The notes beneath the pieces were generated by a model, which was given only the letters and a program-made list of their open reading frames with translations, ran no database searches and was not told where the DNA came from. A program made the translations under genes and the position numbers. Shown here piece after piece: positions 44,030 through 55,757 of a stretch of 64,000 nt of DNA (positions within the stretch are counted from its first letter, which is position 1; each line of letters starts with the position of its first letter). Origin of the DNA: Hyposmocoma kahamanoa (taxonomy: Eukaryota; Arthropoda; Insecta; Lepidoptera; Cosmopterigidae); NCBI RefSeq assembly GCF_003589595.1, contig NW_020653415.1, forward strand, positions 1,011,327 to 1,075,326, given 5' to 3'.

Positions 44030-44850
44030 TGTGGCTCTAGTGAAAAGGGGTGCAAGTAAAAAAACTTTACAAGGAAACGCAACAAAACAGTTATCGCTTA
44101 ATAGCATATTAAGCTTTATATTTATGTTATTTGTTAGACATCTTCCGGTCCCCCCGGCCGCATACAAGTTTGGGAACTTGAGAGACGCCGTTCATACGGC
44201 GTCGGGGAGTGAGCGTGTCTTACAGCTCCGCCACCAATGAGGAGATTTGGTAGTGGACCTAGAGTCGGCGGCTCAGCGGTGGCTACCGTTAGTCGTGCGA
44301 AACGCGACTAAAGTGATCGGCTACAGCTCCCTATCTGGAAAAAAGGAAGGGTGCTGTGCGTGCACCCGGAGCGGCTCACCTAAAAATACCTTTACAGAGA
44401 ACCGGATGAAGTCCGTGCAAACATGCCGGGGTTTAGGACCTGACTTAGATGGTCCCTGTGTGGGTCCGCTCGCACAGGTCATAGTGCCCTTCCAGCATAA
44501 CCAGCGGACACTACAAACAAAACTTACGTCGAAAGATATGGGACTGTTTTTCGCGTCTGTTCGTAAAGTTGGGTTTTGTACCCATTTTCAGTAAAGACAC
44601 AGGTAAATATAGTCCCACAGCTGGGCTTAAGGTCTCCTAACCTAACCACAGGTGACGGGGATCCCCTGCCCACATTGCACGGCCTCACCCGTCTGAGGGG
44701 ATGGGTCAAGCGAATCCTGGTGGAAACCGGAATGGCCGTGGGCGTCGTTGTGGTAAATCTGTGGGAACCCAGGGTGCCAACAACACCTGGCCAAGATGGT
44801 AAGCCGGGGGTTTTAGTGGGTATGTGCTCCATGTGAAAGGTTAGTCTCAC
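44030..44850. other. GC-rich block of unknown nature
   Basis: Markedly richer in GC than its flanks, with long overlapping open frames on both strands, none with a domain I know. It contains CCTAACCTAACC (44636-44647), two units of the insect telomere repeat; too short to mean much. It could be the 5' UTR of a LINE or a transferred segment. Confidence 0.35.
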
Positions 44851-44879
44851 ATTTAAATCATGCCCAAGTTTCATTGCAA

Positions 44880-46665
44880 AAGGACTTTAAAAAGAAAATT
44901 AGTAAGGATTATAATTTTGTTGTGTAATCGGACCTGAAAACACAACATGTGAATCTGGGACCTGCAAAGGGTACTTTTGTCGATTTTTCAAAGTGGAGTT
45001 GCGCATCACAAAAACACAGGTGGGGAGGGTCATTTTTGCTAATTTCGCACTATTATGTACATATTTCTTTTCTCTCTAAGTTTCTCTGATGGACCGAATC
45101 CCTAACGAGGTCATACGTCAGAGAACTAAATTGACCGCAAATACACAGCTCGCAAAATTGTTTTACCGTAAGAGTACGTATTTTTTTTGTTTATCAAAGG
45201 CAAATGTTTTGAATATTGTGCAATGAATTTCTCCGCGTCTACCTCACGCTTCAAAGCCTCCAACCACGATACCATTTCATGTTAAGAATCGTTTTTACCG
45301 AATGACACTTATTTTCTTATAAAAATAGAAAGTAAATACGTACGCAAGTTCGTAAATAAATACCCTCGTATCTGGTCTACTCATGAAATGAAACTTAAGT
45401 TTAATAGAGCAAAATAGCAAAATCTTTTTAAATGTAAGTACAAAAATGTTAGTTAGTTGTATACATATATGATCAAGAATACTTCAATTTCGACTTTACG
45501 TCACACATATATATATAAGACTGGTTCAAAGTTATCTCCTGGAAGCATTTCTTAGAAGATGAGCAAAATAAGAAGCTTTTTATTCCACTCATCTCCGTAA
45601 TATGTAAACATCAAGATACGAGGGGCTTATCATGGAGAACAAAGGAAAGAAAAATACAAATAAATATATGAAAAAAAAGTTAATTAGAATAAGCTGTTTT
45701 TTGAGATAAGCGAGGTCACATAAGATTGCATGATCCGCGATACTTTGCAGGTATTGTTAGTGCGTAGCTGTAGTTGAGTACATTTATACGAATTCGAAAT
45801 TTAATCTTAAGAACACTGTACTATTATTTGCAATTGCTACCGAAACTCAGTGGAGGCAAATTTCATTTTCAACCGATTTTAGACTATTGAAGCATGTAAA
45901 AGCAATAACGCCTATAAATTTAAAAAGTTTAAAATTCGCATTGATTATTTTGCTCATAATTTTTAAATAGGCACTTTTGTTGTATGTACATAGTATATTT
46001 TTTTATGTATTGTGTAATAAAGATACGTCTTGCTTAGTTCCGAGAAAAATGACGGATACGGCAGTTAGGGATGAAAGAGATGATATGTGTACTTGCTGAA
46101 GTGGAATGACACAGGGATAAGTAAAGGCATGCGAACAATGCATTTAGCCAATTTAATAAAATGTAAAACATCAACTTTACTATCTAGTTTGTAGTAAATG
46201 AGATCCACGCCAATTTCTTTACGTTAAAGTTTAGTCCCAGTTTTTACAAAGTCGTGTAAAATTTTTCTAAGTTCTGTATCTCTACTGAGAGTGAACACGG
46301 TTCCCCTTTCAAGTTATTGTTAGCTTTTAAAGTTGATTCCACCGTCTTCAATTAAGCTGGTAAATTTTGTATTAGAATCTAGCTCTTTTAAAAACTTTCA
46401 CTGTTTTTTTTTTCATTTTATCCAAGGTAGGTCTGCGATCATAATCTCGTCTAATGGAAAATAAACCTCTGAGGTCACTAGCATCTAGACCGTACAGTAC
46501 AGTACCAACCGAGAAAAATTCAATACTTAAACGGGCCCCGGATGACCGAACTTCATCTAACGTCCAAAGGGTTGATAGCTTCTCAGAGACCTTCCGGTCG
46601 GTCAATTACGGCCGACGTTTTGAATTGCCATAATTTTGAAAGATTAAAGAACAAATTTTAATATC
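44880..46665. other. No gene recognised
   Basis: AT-rich, no recognised repeats. The frame at 46372-46605 (-) lacks any family resemblance. Confidence 0.4.
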
Positions 46666-46669
46666 TATT

Positions 46670-47010
46670 TTTATTGAATATCATGATATTTTTACTATCA
46701 AGGTAGTAACATCATGATAATAAAAATATCACAATATAATTTTTTTACACTAGTTTATTTTTATTATTATTTATGCTAAGATCGAACAAACACAAAAAAA
46801 CTTTCGATTGCATTCGACTTGCACCAGCGTCTGTTGCCTCAACGTGGTTAGCTCTCTTACCAAGTCAGCTTTGCTATGCTCGTTGCGAATCTTTGTATTG
46901 GATTTTTCTTGCCGTTGCGCCACCTGTGAGAAACTTATGTAAGTTTCTTCACTCAGCTAGACACCTTTAGAGCTATCAAAAGAGTGAAAGAGATGTCGCT
47001 ATATTAATTG
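46670..47010 (-). repeat. SINE family A, complete monomer with leader
   Basis: In reverse: leader AGCGACATCTCTTTCAC (end 47000), head with CTTGGTAAGAGAGCTAACCA, GGTGCAAGTCGAATGCAAT, and tail. It confirms that the 160-nt leader belongs to the SINE and is not array junk. Confidence 0.75.
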
Positions 47011-48040
47011 TAATATTTATTTATTTTTATTGAATATCATTTTTTTTTCACCTCCCATCAAGTGGCTTGTCTGCTCGTTTGCCTACTGGTTAACATAAAA
47101 AAAAAAAAAAAAGGTAAAAAGGAGGAAGTTATACATTCGGCTGTATATATGTTTTCAGATATCTCCGCCATTTGTGGACCGACTTTGAAAATTCTTTTTT
47201 GTTTGAAAGGGTATACTCTCGAGGTGGTCCCTGATGCTTTTTTGGGTTCGTTCCAGCTATCACAAATTACTAATTATTTGCGTGTAATCAACAAATCACC
47301 GTCACTATGACAACCAGAAGAGAAAATATAAAATGTACAAAGGAGCCCGCAATAGTCCCATTGTCACCAAAAAGTCAAAATCTGATAAGAGGATCCCATG
47401 AAAATCGAAAAAAGCCGGTAAGCAAACTTTTGAGGGCTTTTTTTTACAACAAAGTTACAATTATTACAACAATGATATGTTCTCTTTTTTGTGAATATAT
47501 TCCACTAGTTACTAATTTATTTTTCAATATTAAAGTTCGTACTGCGACTATACGGGCTCTAAATAACTTATCAAGCCTCTTTCATAATGGCCGCTGAGAC
47601 GTGAAAAAAAAGCAAAATGATTTTCACGTGTATAATATTATTCAAATTGCGGATTACTACATCAGCATTTAAAGTAAGAAAACGTCAAAACTTGAGAAGT
47701 TTACAAAAGTTGCGAAAAGCTGCGATTAATATTTAACAAAGAATTAAAAAGAGATCTATCTGGCAACATTCTAAGAATAAGGCTGCGGTTACACTAGATA
47801 CCGTAACACGAATAATTTCCACTCACACAATCCTTGAATCTTTAATCATAACCCACGCCACCAACAGTATAAATCTGCCCTCGTAACGAAAAAAGACACA
47901 ACTAAGCGTACTTTACACAGCACGTGTGTCTTATTTCGTTTGAAATAATGTACACGTGGTGTAAACCTATTCAAAATAATCATATTACAATATTTTTATT
48001 TTGAATAATCTTATTATAATATTATTATTAATATTGTTCC
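47011..48040. other. No gene recognised
   Basis: Poly-A tract at 47097-47112. A 96-codon frame at 47307-47597 (+) is unsupported. The 47790-47960 stretch (GGCTGCGGTTACACTAGATA) may be an unlisted MITE end. Confidence 0.35.
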
Positions 48041-48054
48041 GTAAAATACAAAAT

Positions 48055-48158
48055 ACAAATCTTGGCAATTTAAAGCTCTGAGTGGCATTACAACTGCTAT
48101 GAATAGGCGTCTCACTTACCACCAGGCGCACGACTTTTTCGTCCCATCACCTTAGTGG
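48055..48158 (-). repeat. SINE-like repeat family C, 5' third
   Basis: GGCAATTTAAAGCTCTGAGT, ATGAATAGGCGTCTCACTTA and CCACCAGGCGCACGACTTT in reverse. It faces the next copy back-to-back. Confidence 0.65.
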
Positions 48159-48183
48159 TCGTCGTTCTTTTTTATTATGATAC

Positions 48184-48795
48184 GAAGTGACACGACGAAC
48201 AAGTTGCGCTGTAGTTAATGGACAAGCCTGTCAATAATAGTTGCAGTGCCACTTAGAGCTTTAAATCGCAAAGATCCGAGGGGCACTGCCACTGTGCCCG
48301 TCATCCTGAGACATAAGTTGACAAGTCCCATGTACCTGTAATTTCACCAGTACCCTTAGCGTCCAGTTACACGAGGAGAAAACAGTCCAGTAACCACCCC
48401 TTCATGTACATTAATGACGAATCTGAATTCTATTTGCTAGGCAACAACATTTAAATTCGTCTCAATAATAGAACCGCGCGGTCGGCTCGTAGATCAAATT
48501 CAAGCCAGACTCGCCCGAATGACCAGGACCGCTCATTTAAGTTAAAACGTAAAAACTAAATATATAGAGCGTATTTTGCTATGACAGTTAGACGCACGCG
48601 ATGGCTGCGCAGCGGCAATGCGGACACCGCTCGGTGACCGCGCGGTGGCCATGAAATTCGTGTCTAGTAAATGTGTCCTTACTTTTCAAAACCGAAACAC
48701 AATAATGTAGCATTCCTGCTTGACGACAGAAATAGGTAAGGTGGCAGTTGTTTACTGGGAAAACTCTTTCACAAGGAGCTCTACTGCTAGTGAAA
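48184..48795 (+). repeat. SINE-like repeat family C, split by a MITE
   Basis: 5' part 48184-48358 (AGTGACACGACGAACAAGTT, GAGGGGCACTGCCACTGTGC), 3' part 48679-48795 (ACTTTTCAAAACCGAAACAC to CTACTGCTAGTGAAA). The parts join at TTA with no loss. Confidence 0.8.
48359..48678. mobile_element. PIF/Harbinger-type MITE nested in family C
   Basis: 320 bp between TTA at 48356-48358 and 48679-48681. The undisturbed family C sequence shows a single TTA here, so the duplication is direct evidence of insertion. Ends GCGTCCAGTTACACGAGG and, in reverse, GACACATTTACTAGACACG are weakly inverted. The interior is rich in GCGCGGT. Confidence 0.6.
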
Positions 48796-49167
48796 TATCC
48801 GTCATTATGTCGTTAACGAAATAGTATAATTATATAAATATAACCAGTAAATACTTGTTTCCGCTACTCGCTTCTGCTTCCCACAACGATACCAACCTAA
48901 CGTTTGTATCTTTCGGCAACAAATTGCTTTGTGACGTTGATTGATCTCCTTCGATGTGAGACGAAATCGGTCATTTACTGTGGTACTACCATGAGTCGAC
49001 ATTCGGATAGTAACTGCGCAAAAGCGCGTATCCTACCATTTTCAGATGTATAAGCTTCGGAAATGTAATGTTAAGTAACACGGTTAGAATTCGTAATGAG
49101 CAGTTGTAATGTTGTATGTTTTCTATAGCAGGATTTTAAAAATGGAGTCTCAAGTAACTATATTTTA

Positions 49168-49300
49168 TATAAGTGTAATTTGTTTAATAACATAAATTCC
49201 CAAAAACTCAGAACCGGTACTGGATTCGAACCCACGGCCTTCTGCTTGGGAGGCGATAGGTCAAACCATTAGGCCACCACGCTAGCTGGTGCTTCGAGTA
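49168..49300 (-). repeat. SINE family D, tRNA-derived
   Basis: In reverse: AGCGTGGTGGCCTAATGG (A-box), CTATCGCCTCCCAAGCAGAA, CGTGGGTTCGAATCCAGTAC (B-box), GGTTCTGAGTTTTTGGGAAT. Only copy in the window. Confidence 0.7.
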
Positions 49301-49515
49301 GCCTACTGTACTACTTACTTGTAAAATGAATGGTTCTCCATACAATCTTTCATCCCCTATTCCACCCCCTTTAGGTTTTATTTATGTGACAAAAAGTAGC
49401 ATGTGCTCTTTTCCTAGGTTCCATCTATCTACATCAAAATTCATCAAATTTCGCATTTATAATAGTAGTTTGGATAAAACACTTATCAGGTTCTTAATTG
49501 GATTACTTTTTTTAT

Positions 49516-49731
49516 TAAGTGACGGGGCGAACGATAAGCCGATAAGATGATAAGACACACGCCTTTTAAACGCTGAGACATAAGTTAATAAGTCCCATGT
49601 GCCAGTAATTTCACCAGAACCCTCACCGGAACATAGTAACTGCTAACATTACTGCTTGGCGGCAGAAATAGATAAGGTGGCAGTACTTCCCTGGACGAAC
49701 TCTTTCACAAGGAGCTCTACTGCTACTAAAA
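49516..49731 (+). repeat. SINE-like repeat family C, internally deleted
   Basis: AGTGACGGGGCGAACGATAA, then a jump to GCTGAGACATAAGTTAATAA; intact 3' part to CTACTGCTACTAAA. The central hairpin is deleted. Confidence 0.75.
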
Positions 49732-50127
49732 AAATTGAGAATGAACCGACGCCACTGTGTCAGGTGTGTGTCCTTACCTAGAATCACCAAACTTATAGTA
49801 AGTACTTAGTTGACATGACAGTATAATAATAATAATAATAATGAATAATAATACATTTATTTGCCATAATAAAAATACAATATGCATAGTGTACAGTCAG
49901 TAAGTATCAAAGAATCAGTAGATATGACCGCTGGTACTTAAAAAAGGAAAATGTGTGCTATAAGTTCCAGCAAACCTTCCAATGGCGTAGTAAAATTTAC
50001 AATTTGTTACGTTATTTTATTTATTCTTTATGCAATAATAGTAATAAGAACTAGTAGTAATTTGTGGAGACAGCAAATGAGTAAAATGTAATCTTTATTA
50101 ATAATTAATTCTCTCCCTGAAGGTTAA

Positions 50128-50150
50128 TGTGTCTGTGTGTGTGTGCGAGT

Positions 50151-50222
<72 letters not shown>

Positions 50223-50360
50223 TCGTGTGTGTGTGAGTGAGTGAGTGAGTGAGTGAGTGAGTGAGTGAGTGAGTGAGTGNNNNNNNNNNGTGAGTGAGTG
50301 AGTGAGTGAGTGAGTGAGTGAGTGAGTGAGTGAGTGAGTGTGTGTGTGTGTGTGTGTGTG
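50128..50360. repeat. Microsatellite (GT)n and (GAGT)n with a 10-N gap
   Basis: GT repeats flank a long GAGT tract broken by N at 50280-50289. The array length is therefore unknown. The long minus-strand open frame of repeated His-Thr and Ser-Leu-Thr-His codons is a by-product. Confidence 0.95.
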
Positions 50361-51124
50361 AATTGCGTGTGTAATGGAAAAAGAATGCGTCTTGAATGTG
50401 AAAAATGCTTCATTGGGCAGCATGAAGAATATTTTCTGTTTTTTAGATGAAATGCTAAAATATTACTTTCGTTGTATAAGAATCGTCCCAAAAAGTAACG
50501 GAACTTTTGGCTGAAAGAAGTTTTGCAGATAACTCTTCGGGGAATGACATTCACACGTCTACCGTATTGCAATGAAGAAAAGTATATACTGGGAGGGGCA
50601 GTGTGTTGTCGTAGTACGGTTTGGAGAACAAAGAGCTGGCGTACTGTGAGTACCTCACAATATTCATATAAAGCTCTTGTTGGAAAACGAAAAGGTTTGA
50701 ACGTACATACCCTTAAAAGAGCGCGCTCCATGCTTAGGAAAGCATGTGATTTTTTTACATATTTTGTAGAAAGGTGTTGGTATTTAATTTTAACACAAGC
50801 AGCTGTACTGGTAGTGAAGTACTTGATATTACTTATAACTTACTTGGTATTGCTACAGTTATGTACAATCAATAAGTCTTGACAGTTAAGTATTCAATTC
50901 AGTTCTATATAGATTAGGATAACAACGATCATAGCATAAAGTTTGATGCGGTACGTGACTGAACGTCGTATTTATGGCTCTTTTTATTATATTTAAATTA
51001 AAATTTTTACTTTTATTGTGACTGGCAAACGTACGCTAAAAGCGCTTTTATCACTTAGTTATAAATGTAGTACGAATCATATGACACAAATTACATATAT
51101 TTTATTAGATGAGAGAGCGAGTTA
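50361..51124. other. No gene recognised
   Basis: A 119-codon frame at 50523-50882 (+) overlaps an opposite frame and shows no family features. Confidence 0.4.
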
Positions 51125-51465
51125 TAAACTCTATTAAAAAGTTATCGATTATTTTTGTTCGTAGATTGTAAAACCTTGGAAAGGCTGTGCGAAGAAGATA
51201 TGGAAGACTTGGAATTTAGAACGTATTTATTGCTTTTGCACATGCATGGATTATAAAAAAATTAGACTTGCGGTCTGGGTCGCAGTTCGATGAGCTAGTG
51301 GCGCGCGGGGGCCGTGCTAATAAACCTCTCCTGGAAAGTTGTGATTTTGCAGGTGCGGTCTTTTTACACAAAAGTGGCGAACTCATGGCAGAGACACAAT
51401 AAATAAAATATGCTGGACAACCACACCAATTGCCTGGTCTCAAAATAGGGAATTCCCTGTGCGAT
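51125..51465. repeat. Repeat family E, copy 2, with the empty MITE site
   Basis: GTTATCGATTATTTTTGTTC (51141-51160) joins directly to GTAGATTGTAAAACCTTGGA. In copy 1 the same two flanks are separated by the hAT-type MITE. The rest matches 37560-37785. Confidence 0.65.
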
Positions 51466-51528
51466 GAGTACCAGAACAACGGAATTCACTCTGGGGCACT
51501 TCTCAGAACACCCAGTCCTGTACCACCT

Positions 51529-51780
51529 GGAGCTCCTTGTGTAAGAGTTCGTCCAGGAAAGTACTGCCACTTAACCTATTTCTGCCGCCAAGCAGTAATC
51601 TGAGCATTACTGCGTTCCGGTTTTGAAGGGTGATGCTGCTGGTGAAGTTATAGGCACACGGGACTTGTCAACTTATGTCTCACGGTGACATTTAAAGTTC
51701 TTAGTAGTACTGCAGCTGATATGGACCGGCATGTCGCTTACCACCAGGTGCACGACTTGTTCGCCCCGTCACTTGGTAAT
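51529..51780 (-). repeat. SINE-like repeat family C, full length
   Basis: AGCTCCTTGTGTAAGAGTTC, TTCTGCCGCCAAGCAGTAAT, GGACTTGTCAACTTATGTCT, CCACCAGGTGCACGACTTGT in reverse. The central hairpin is partly lost. Confidence 0.75.
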
Positions 51781-52166
51781 ATAAAAAGGAAACTATTTTA
51801 GATAAGTCAATTTCCAAAATTGGTTCTACCGAAAGTCCGGGACCTCCGTTTCCAGCTCCTGTAATATAAGCTTTTAGGCCATCGTGATCGTCAGTTTTCA
51901 ATCTACTTAAGAGGATAATCTTTAACTTTCTTTCTCCAGGGCATGGTTTATCAGTTTCCAGTTAAATTATATAGTTTCAAAATTATTCAGAGTTCTAGAA
52001 CTCGTAAATGGAAACTGACAAAGGCTGACTAACTTTCCACTAAGCTTTCAAAGCAATAGTATAATTTTCTATAGATTTTGCTAAACCTTGACCCAATAAT
52101 CAATTCCTTACATTAAATACTTCTATCTACACATCTAAAATATTATTAATATTATTTTCTTATGAT

Positions 52167-52636
52167 AGCAAGTGACGGAATTAATAAGTCGTGCGCCTGG
52201 TGGTAAACGACACGCCTGTTCATAACGGTAGTAGTGCCACTCAGAGCATTCAATCGAAAAGATCCGAGGGGCACTGCGGACACCGTACCCTTTACTTTGA
52301 GACATAAGTTGACAAGTTGTGCCTGTAATTTTAAAGAACATTAATTTACGAAATGTTTTATGGATCACTTTTGTTGTTTAGGCTGCAAATGACGTAGTTT
52401 TGGCTGAGAATGAAGCAGTTGGTGTTAAGACGTATATAGCTTTGGTTGTGAATGATATACCTTTGACTGACGACGAAGTAGTTTTGCCAGTTAATGTCAT
52501 AGTTTTTATTACAATTGACGTAGTTTTGGCTATGAATGACGTAGATTAGGCAAAGGATGTTGCAGTTTTAGCTAATAATAAACTTATAAGTTATTAATAA
52601 ATAAGACGAATTCTTTCACAAGGCGCTCTAATGCTT
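52167..52636 (+). repeat. SINE-like repeat family C, split by a minisatellite-bearing insertion
   Basis: 5' part 52167-52333 (AGTGACGGAATTAATAAGTC, GAGGGGCACTGCGGACACCG), 3' end 52606-52636 (GAATTCTTTCACAAGGCGCT). Between them lie 272 bp dominated by a 21-bp tandem repeat. Confidence 0.7.
52381..52570. repeat. 21-bp minisatellite, about nine diverged units
   Basis: The consensus is roughly GGCTATGAATGACGTAGTTTT. Units vary by substitutions and single-base indels. The plus-strand frame is interrupted, so it is not a peptide repeat. Confidence 0.65.
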
Positions 52637-52639
52637 AAT

Positions 52640-52766
52640 ATAGTAACATTTGTATATACTGCGTAGAGAACGAGCGTAGTGAACGAGCAGTAGCTTAAAT
52701 GTGACGATTTCAAGTGTAAATTTATTTTACCTATGGAATAAATATTCTTTGACTTTGACTTTGACT
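52640..52766 (+). repeat. LINE 3' tail with (TTTGAC)n
   Basis: GAACGAGCGTAGTGAACGAG upstream and ATTCTTTGACTTTGACTTTG at the end. A TTTGAC tail is usual for some lepidopteran LINEs. Confidence 0.5.
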
Positions 52767-52769
52767 GAA

Positions 52770-54030
52770 CATTTGTAATTTAACAAAAAATACCGTAATT
52801 TCTATAATAAAGTAGGAGACGCCTCTCGATAACACATTCAACGAAATACGAATAACCTTATATATACAAACAATATTTAAATTGAAGTTACATCTACAAT
52901 ACAAGATAACTCATCCAATCACAGAACCAAATATAAATAAATTCATAAATCCATTGAAAAAACTATTCATTTTTAAAAGTTATTACGTTACGAGTATTTC
53001 CTGAATAAATTATACTTAATATCTGCCTCTCTGCCTTCCACGTTGCCATGTCCGTCAAAGTGCATGTGTTTGGTAGCATATAAGTATATTGTTAGGTATT
53101 TTCTACAACGACAACATAGATAAAATACTTATAAATCAATAAAAAAATAAAATTTTGTTGAAAAGATACCAGGCGTACGTGAGTTCGCAGGTGTTGATAT
53201 CGGATATCGGGAGGGTCGTAACGTATTTGTTCCCGTCACTGTAAATAAAATACATGCATTTTTTACCAATCGTATTTTTGAGATATCAACGCGGATGTTT
53301 AGGTAAATGCTTGAATGAACGCTTATATAAATCTACTGGAGTGCGTATGAATTTCGTTTTGAAGTAAAAAGGAAATTTTTTTAATACAGTTGCTCAAAAC
53401 GTGGTATTATTTTTCGTAGTACAAATCGTGCCGAAAGTTGAATTTTTCGCACTAGTGCTTTTTACTTTACCATTTTTAAAATTTACTGTTGTTTGAAGTC
53501 TTAAACATAGAACTAAAGAGGTTGTATATTTATTTAACATTTATGTGCTTTGTGCTTTGTGAGGTAAGTCGTCATTAAAACTTATATTTACTTACAAACA
53601 TCTTATTTGTTTAAATTGCATAGGTGTTTTATAAAACAACGGGTTACATTTAAAAATACCAAAATATTTTCCATAAAGATGGCTGATTGAGTATTAACAA
53701 TGACCGGAGGCGAGTATTACGCGAGACCGCTGTGCGCCGCGCCACTAAAATAGTAATTTTAATGTGGCTGAACACTGGCAACAGTTGCCATTGTACTCTG
53801 AATTTTTATCAGACAAAGAAATAAAATGAGTTTTTTCAAAATACTCATTTATTTCACTTTCAATGTGTTTTTTTCGCAAATGTATTAAAAAACGTCGTTT
53901 GATACACGTGTGGATTTGTTATTTTCACTTGTCTCGAGTCTTGACTTTCCGCACTTGTATCAAAAATATCTATGTTGTAACGTTAGTTAATTTACAGTCC
54001 TTTTTTTCTATAAAATAGCTTTTTTATGAT
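52770..54030. other. No gene recognised
   Basis: AT-rich. 53720-53745 has CGCTGTGCGCCGCGCCACTA, and a similar CGCCGCGCCACTA recurs near 62757, hinting at an unlisted repeat. Confidence 0.4.
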
Positions 54031-54032
54031 AC

Positions 54033-54192
54033 TAAGTAAAGGGACGAACAAGTTGTGCATTTGAAGGTAAGCGATAGGCCTATCAACGACAGTTGCAGTG
54101 CCACTCTTAGCTTTGAATCGCAAAGATCTGACAAAGAGTTAAATCGCAAAGAGAATAAGATGACAAGTCTCATATGCCGGTAATTTCACCAA
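54033..54192 (+). repeat. SINE-like repeat family C, 5' half
   Basis: AAGTAAAGGGACGAACAAGT, GTTGCAGTGCCACTCTTAGC, then decays by GGTAATTTCACC. Confidence 0.65.
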
Positions 54193-54199
54193 AAGTTTC

Positions 54200-55220
54200 A
54201 GTTAGCTTATATATAGTCCCTCTGTTAGGCACAGGTTTCCTCTCACAAAGAGAGAACTTGGGCTGTTAGTTCCCACTTCTATACATACATTACATTTTCA
54301 TAAATGTACTGTGACGCTAATGTAAGAATGATTTTTCTTATGCTTATCTCTCAAAGATACTAGAGAAGATCCGTGCACAGCTGTGAACGTACAAGGGGTT
54401 GATGATGATGAGGATCAAATACAGTGTCACACTTTTACCTATCTCATGTATTTCATTCGATTTATTTATTACATAAGTGAGTATGAATTCATCATTTATA
54501 ATTTTAGTGGTATTTGATTGTAGCACGTGCTCATAAAGGCGAATGTGGCGTAGCGAAGGGTACGTATAGCAAATCTTTTTTTTTTATAAAGCACTATGTA
54601 CAGCTGTTGACTACTGTAAGTATATTATAGAAACCTTTTGATTCAAATCTTCTCATAATAGTTATAACAAAATTTACAAAAGTCTACTCTCATCGTGTAA
54701 GGTCATTGGGTCTACGCCGTAGCCGTGCTACGTGCGTAGCATATCTATGACTGATGGATACAGTATGAGATATTGGTAAACATGTTTTATGAAAGCAGTA
54801 GATACCTTTTGAATACAAAATAGGGTATATAGAATGGCAACACTATTTTGTTGTTAGTTCAAAGATTTGATATTGTACTGATGTTGTTTATATGAAAGCA
54901 AACTAAATTCGGTTTGAGTTTTCACAAATACATGGAAACAAACAAAATTATGGTTTAAAGTATTTATGAGTACACGAAAACAAACAGAATTGACGTTTGA
55001 ATCTCATGAGTACTCGAAAAATAAGACATTGAGGTTAGTGGTTTTGATAAATGCACGAAAACAAAAAAAGGTGTTTACGACAGTGGAGCGTATTATAGAA
55101 ATAAGCATTTAATTCGAAGGCGCCATCAAATATTGTTGAAAGTATTTTATATTGAGACTGGTTGGTTATTATGTGACCAAACATTGTAAAGTAACAGAAC
55201 TATAAAAAAAAAGAAGGCAT
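54200..55220. other. No gene recognised
   Basis: AT-rich. A loose repeat of ACGAAAACAAA with GTACTCGAAAA occurs between 54920 and 55065, three to four units. Confidence 0.4.
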
Positions 55221-55234
55221 TATGTGTCAAACAA

Positions 55235-55490
55235 ATTACACGCGCAAATTACGCGTGCGGCACGATTGAGCTGTTCCGCCATCTTGGAGATTGAGGCGCG
55301 GGAGATGAGGCGGCGGCGGTTCGACAGAAACGCTATAAAATTTTGCTTCGAGTGTAGATTAATTACGGCGTTAGACGTATTAAAAATGTTTAATGTTGCC
55401 CCGGAGCCGTGGACGCCAAAGGCGAAACTCCTCGTTAAGGAGTTTTCAGTCCACTTCATTGAAGCTTCCGGTGACCTAACCTGAGGTGAT
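55235..55490. promoter_or_regulatory. CpG-rich island with a YY1-like site
   Basis: GC-rich patch in AT-rich surroundings with CGCGCAAATTACGCG and GGCGCGGGAGATGAGGCGGC. On the minus strand CCAAGATGGCG (55278-55288) fits the YY1 core and holds an ATG in good context. Both strands are open for about 80 codons. It could be a promoter or first exon of a minus-strand gene, or an unknown repeat. No following exon was found. Confidence 0.3.
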
Positions 55491-55757
55491 TCCGTTAAAT
55501 AATAAGTATAGCGATCTAAAGGGAAAACTTTGCCAGTCTACTGGGCACGACGCCCCTGGGCGCGGCCCTTGAATAAATGTTCTACCTTTAAACTTTCTTC
55601 TAATTAATTTAAATTATTGGTCCAATGCGGGGCAACTCCACAAATTTTTCAAGATTTTTGATAAACTGCTTTCTATGTGCAGGTTTCGTCATGGTGTTTT
55701 CCTTTGCCGTTAGCGAAGAGGTATTGTTACTAAACATTATACTGCCCTTTACATTTT

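Noticed and set aside
44636..44647. Telomere repeat (CCTAACCTAACC)
   Set aside because: Two units only, in a GC-rich internal block; expected by chance at this scale.
50105..50731. 208-codon minus-strand open frame rich in His-Thr and Ser-Leu-Thr-His
   Set aside because: It is the translation of the GT/GAGT microsatellite across an N gap, with random flanks.
55220..55484. Protein-coding gene in the CpG-rich island
   Set aside because: Both strands are equally open, as GC-rich DNA often is, and no downstream exon is visible; kept only as a possible promoter.
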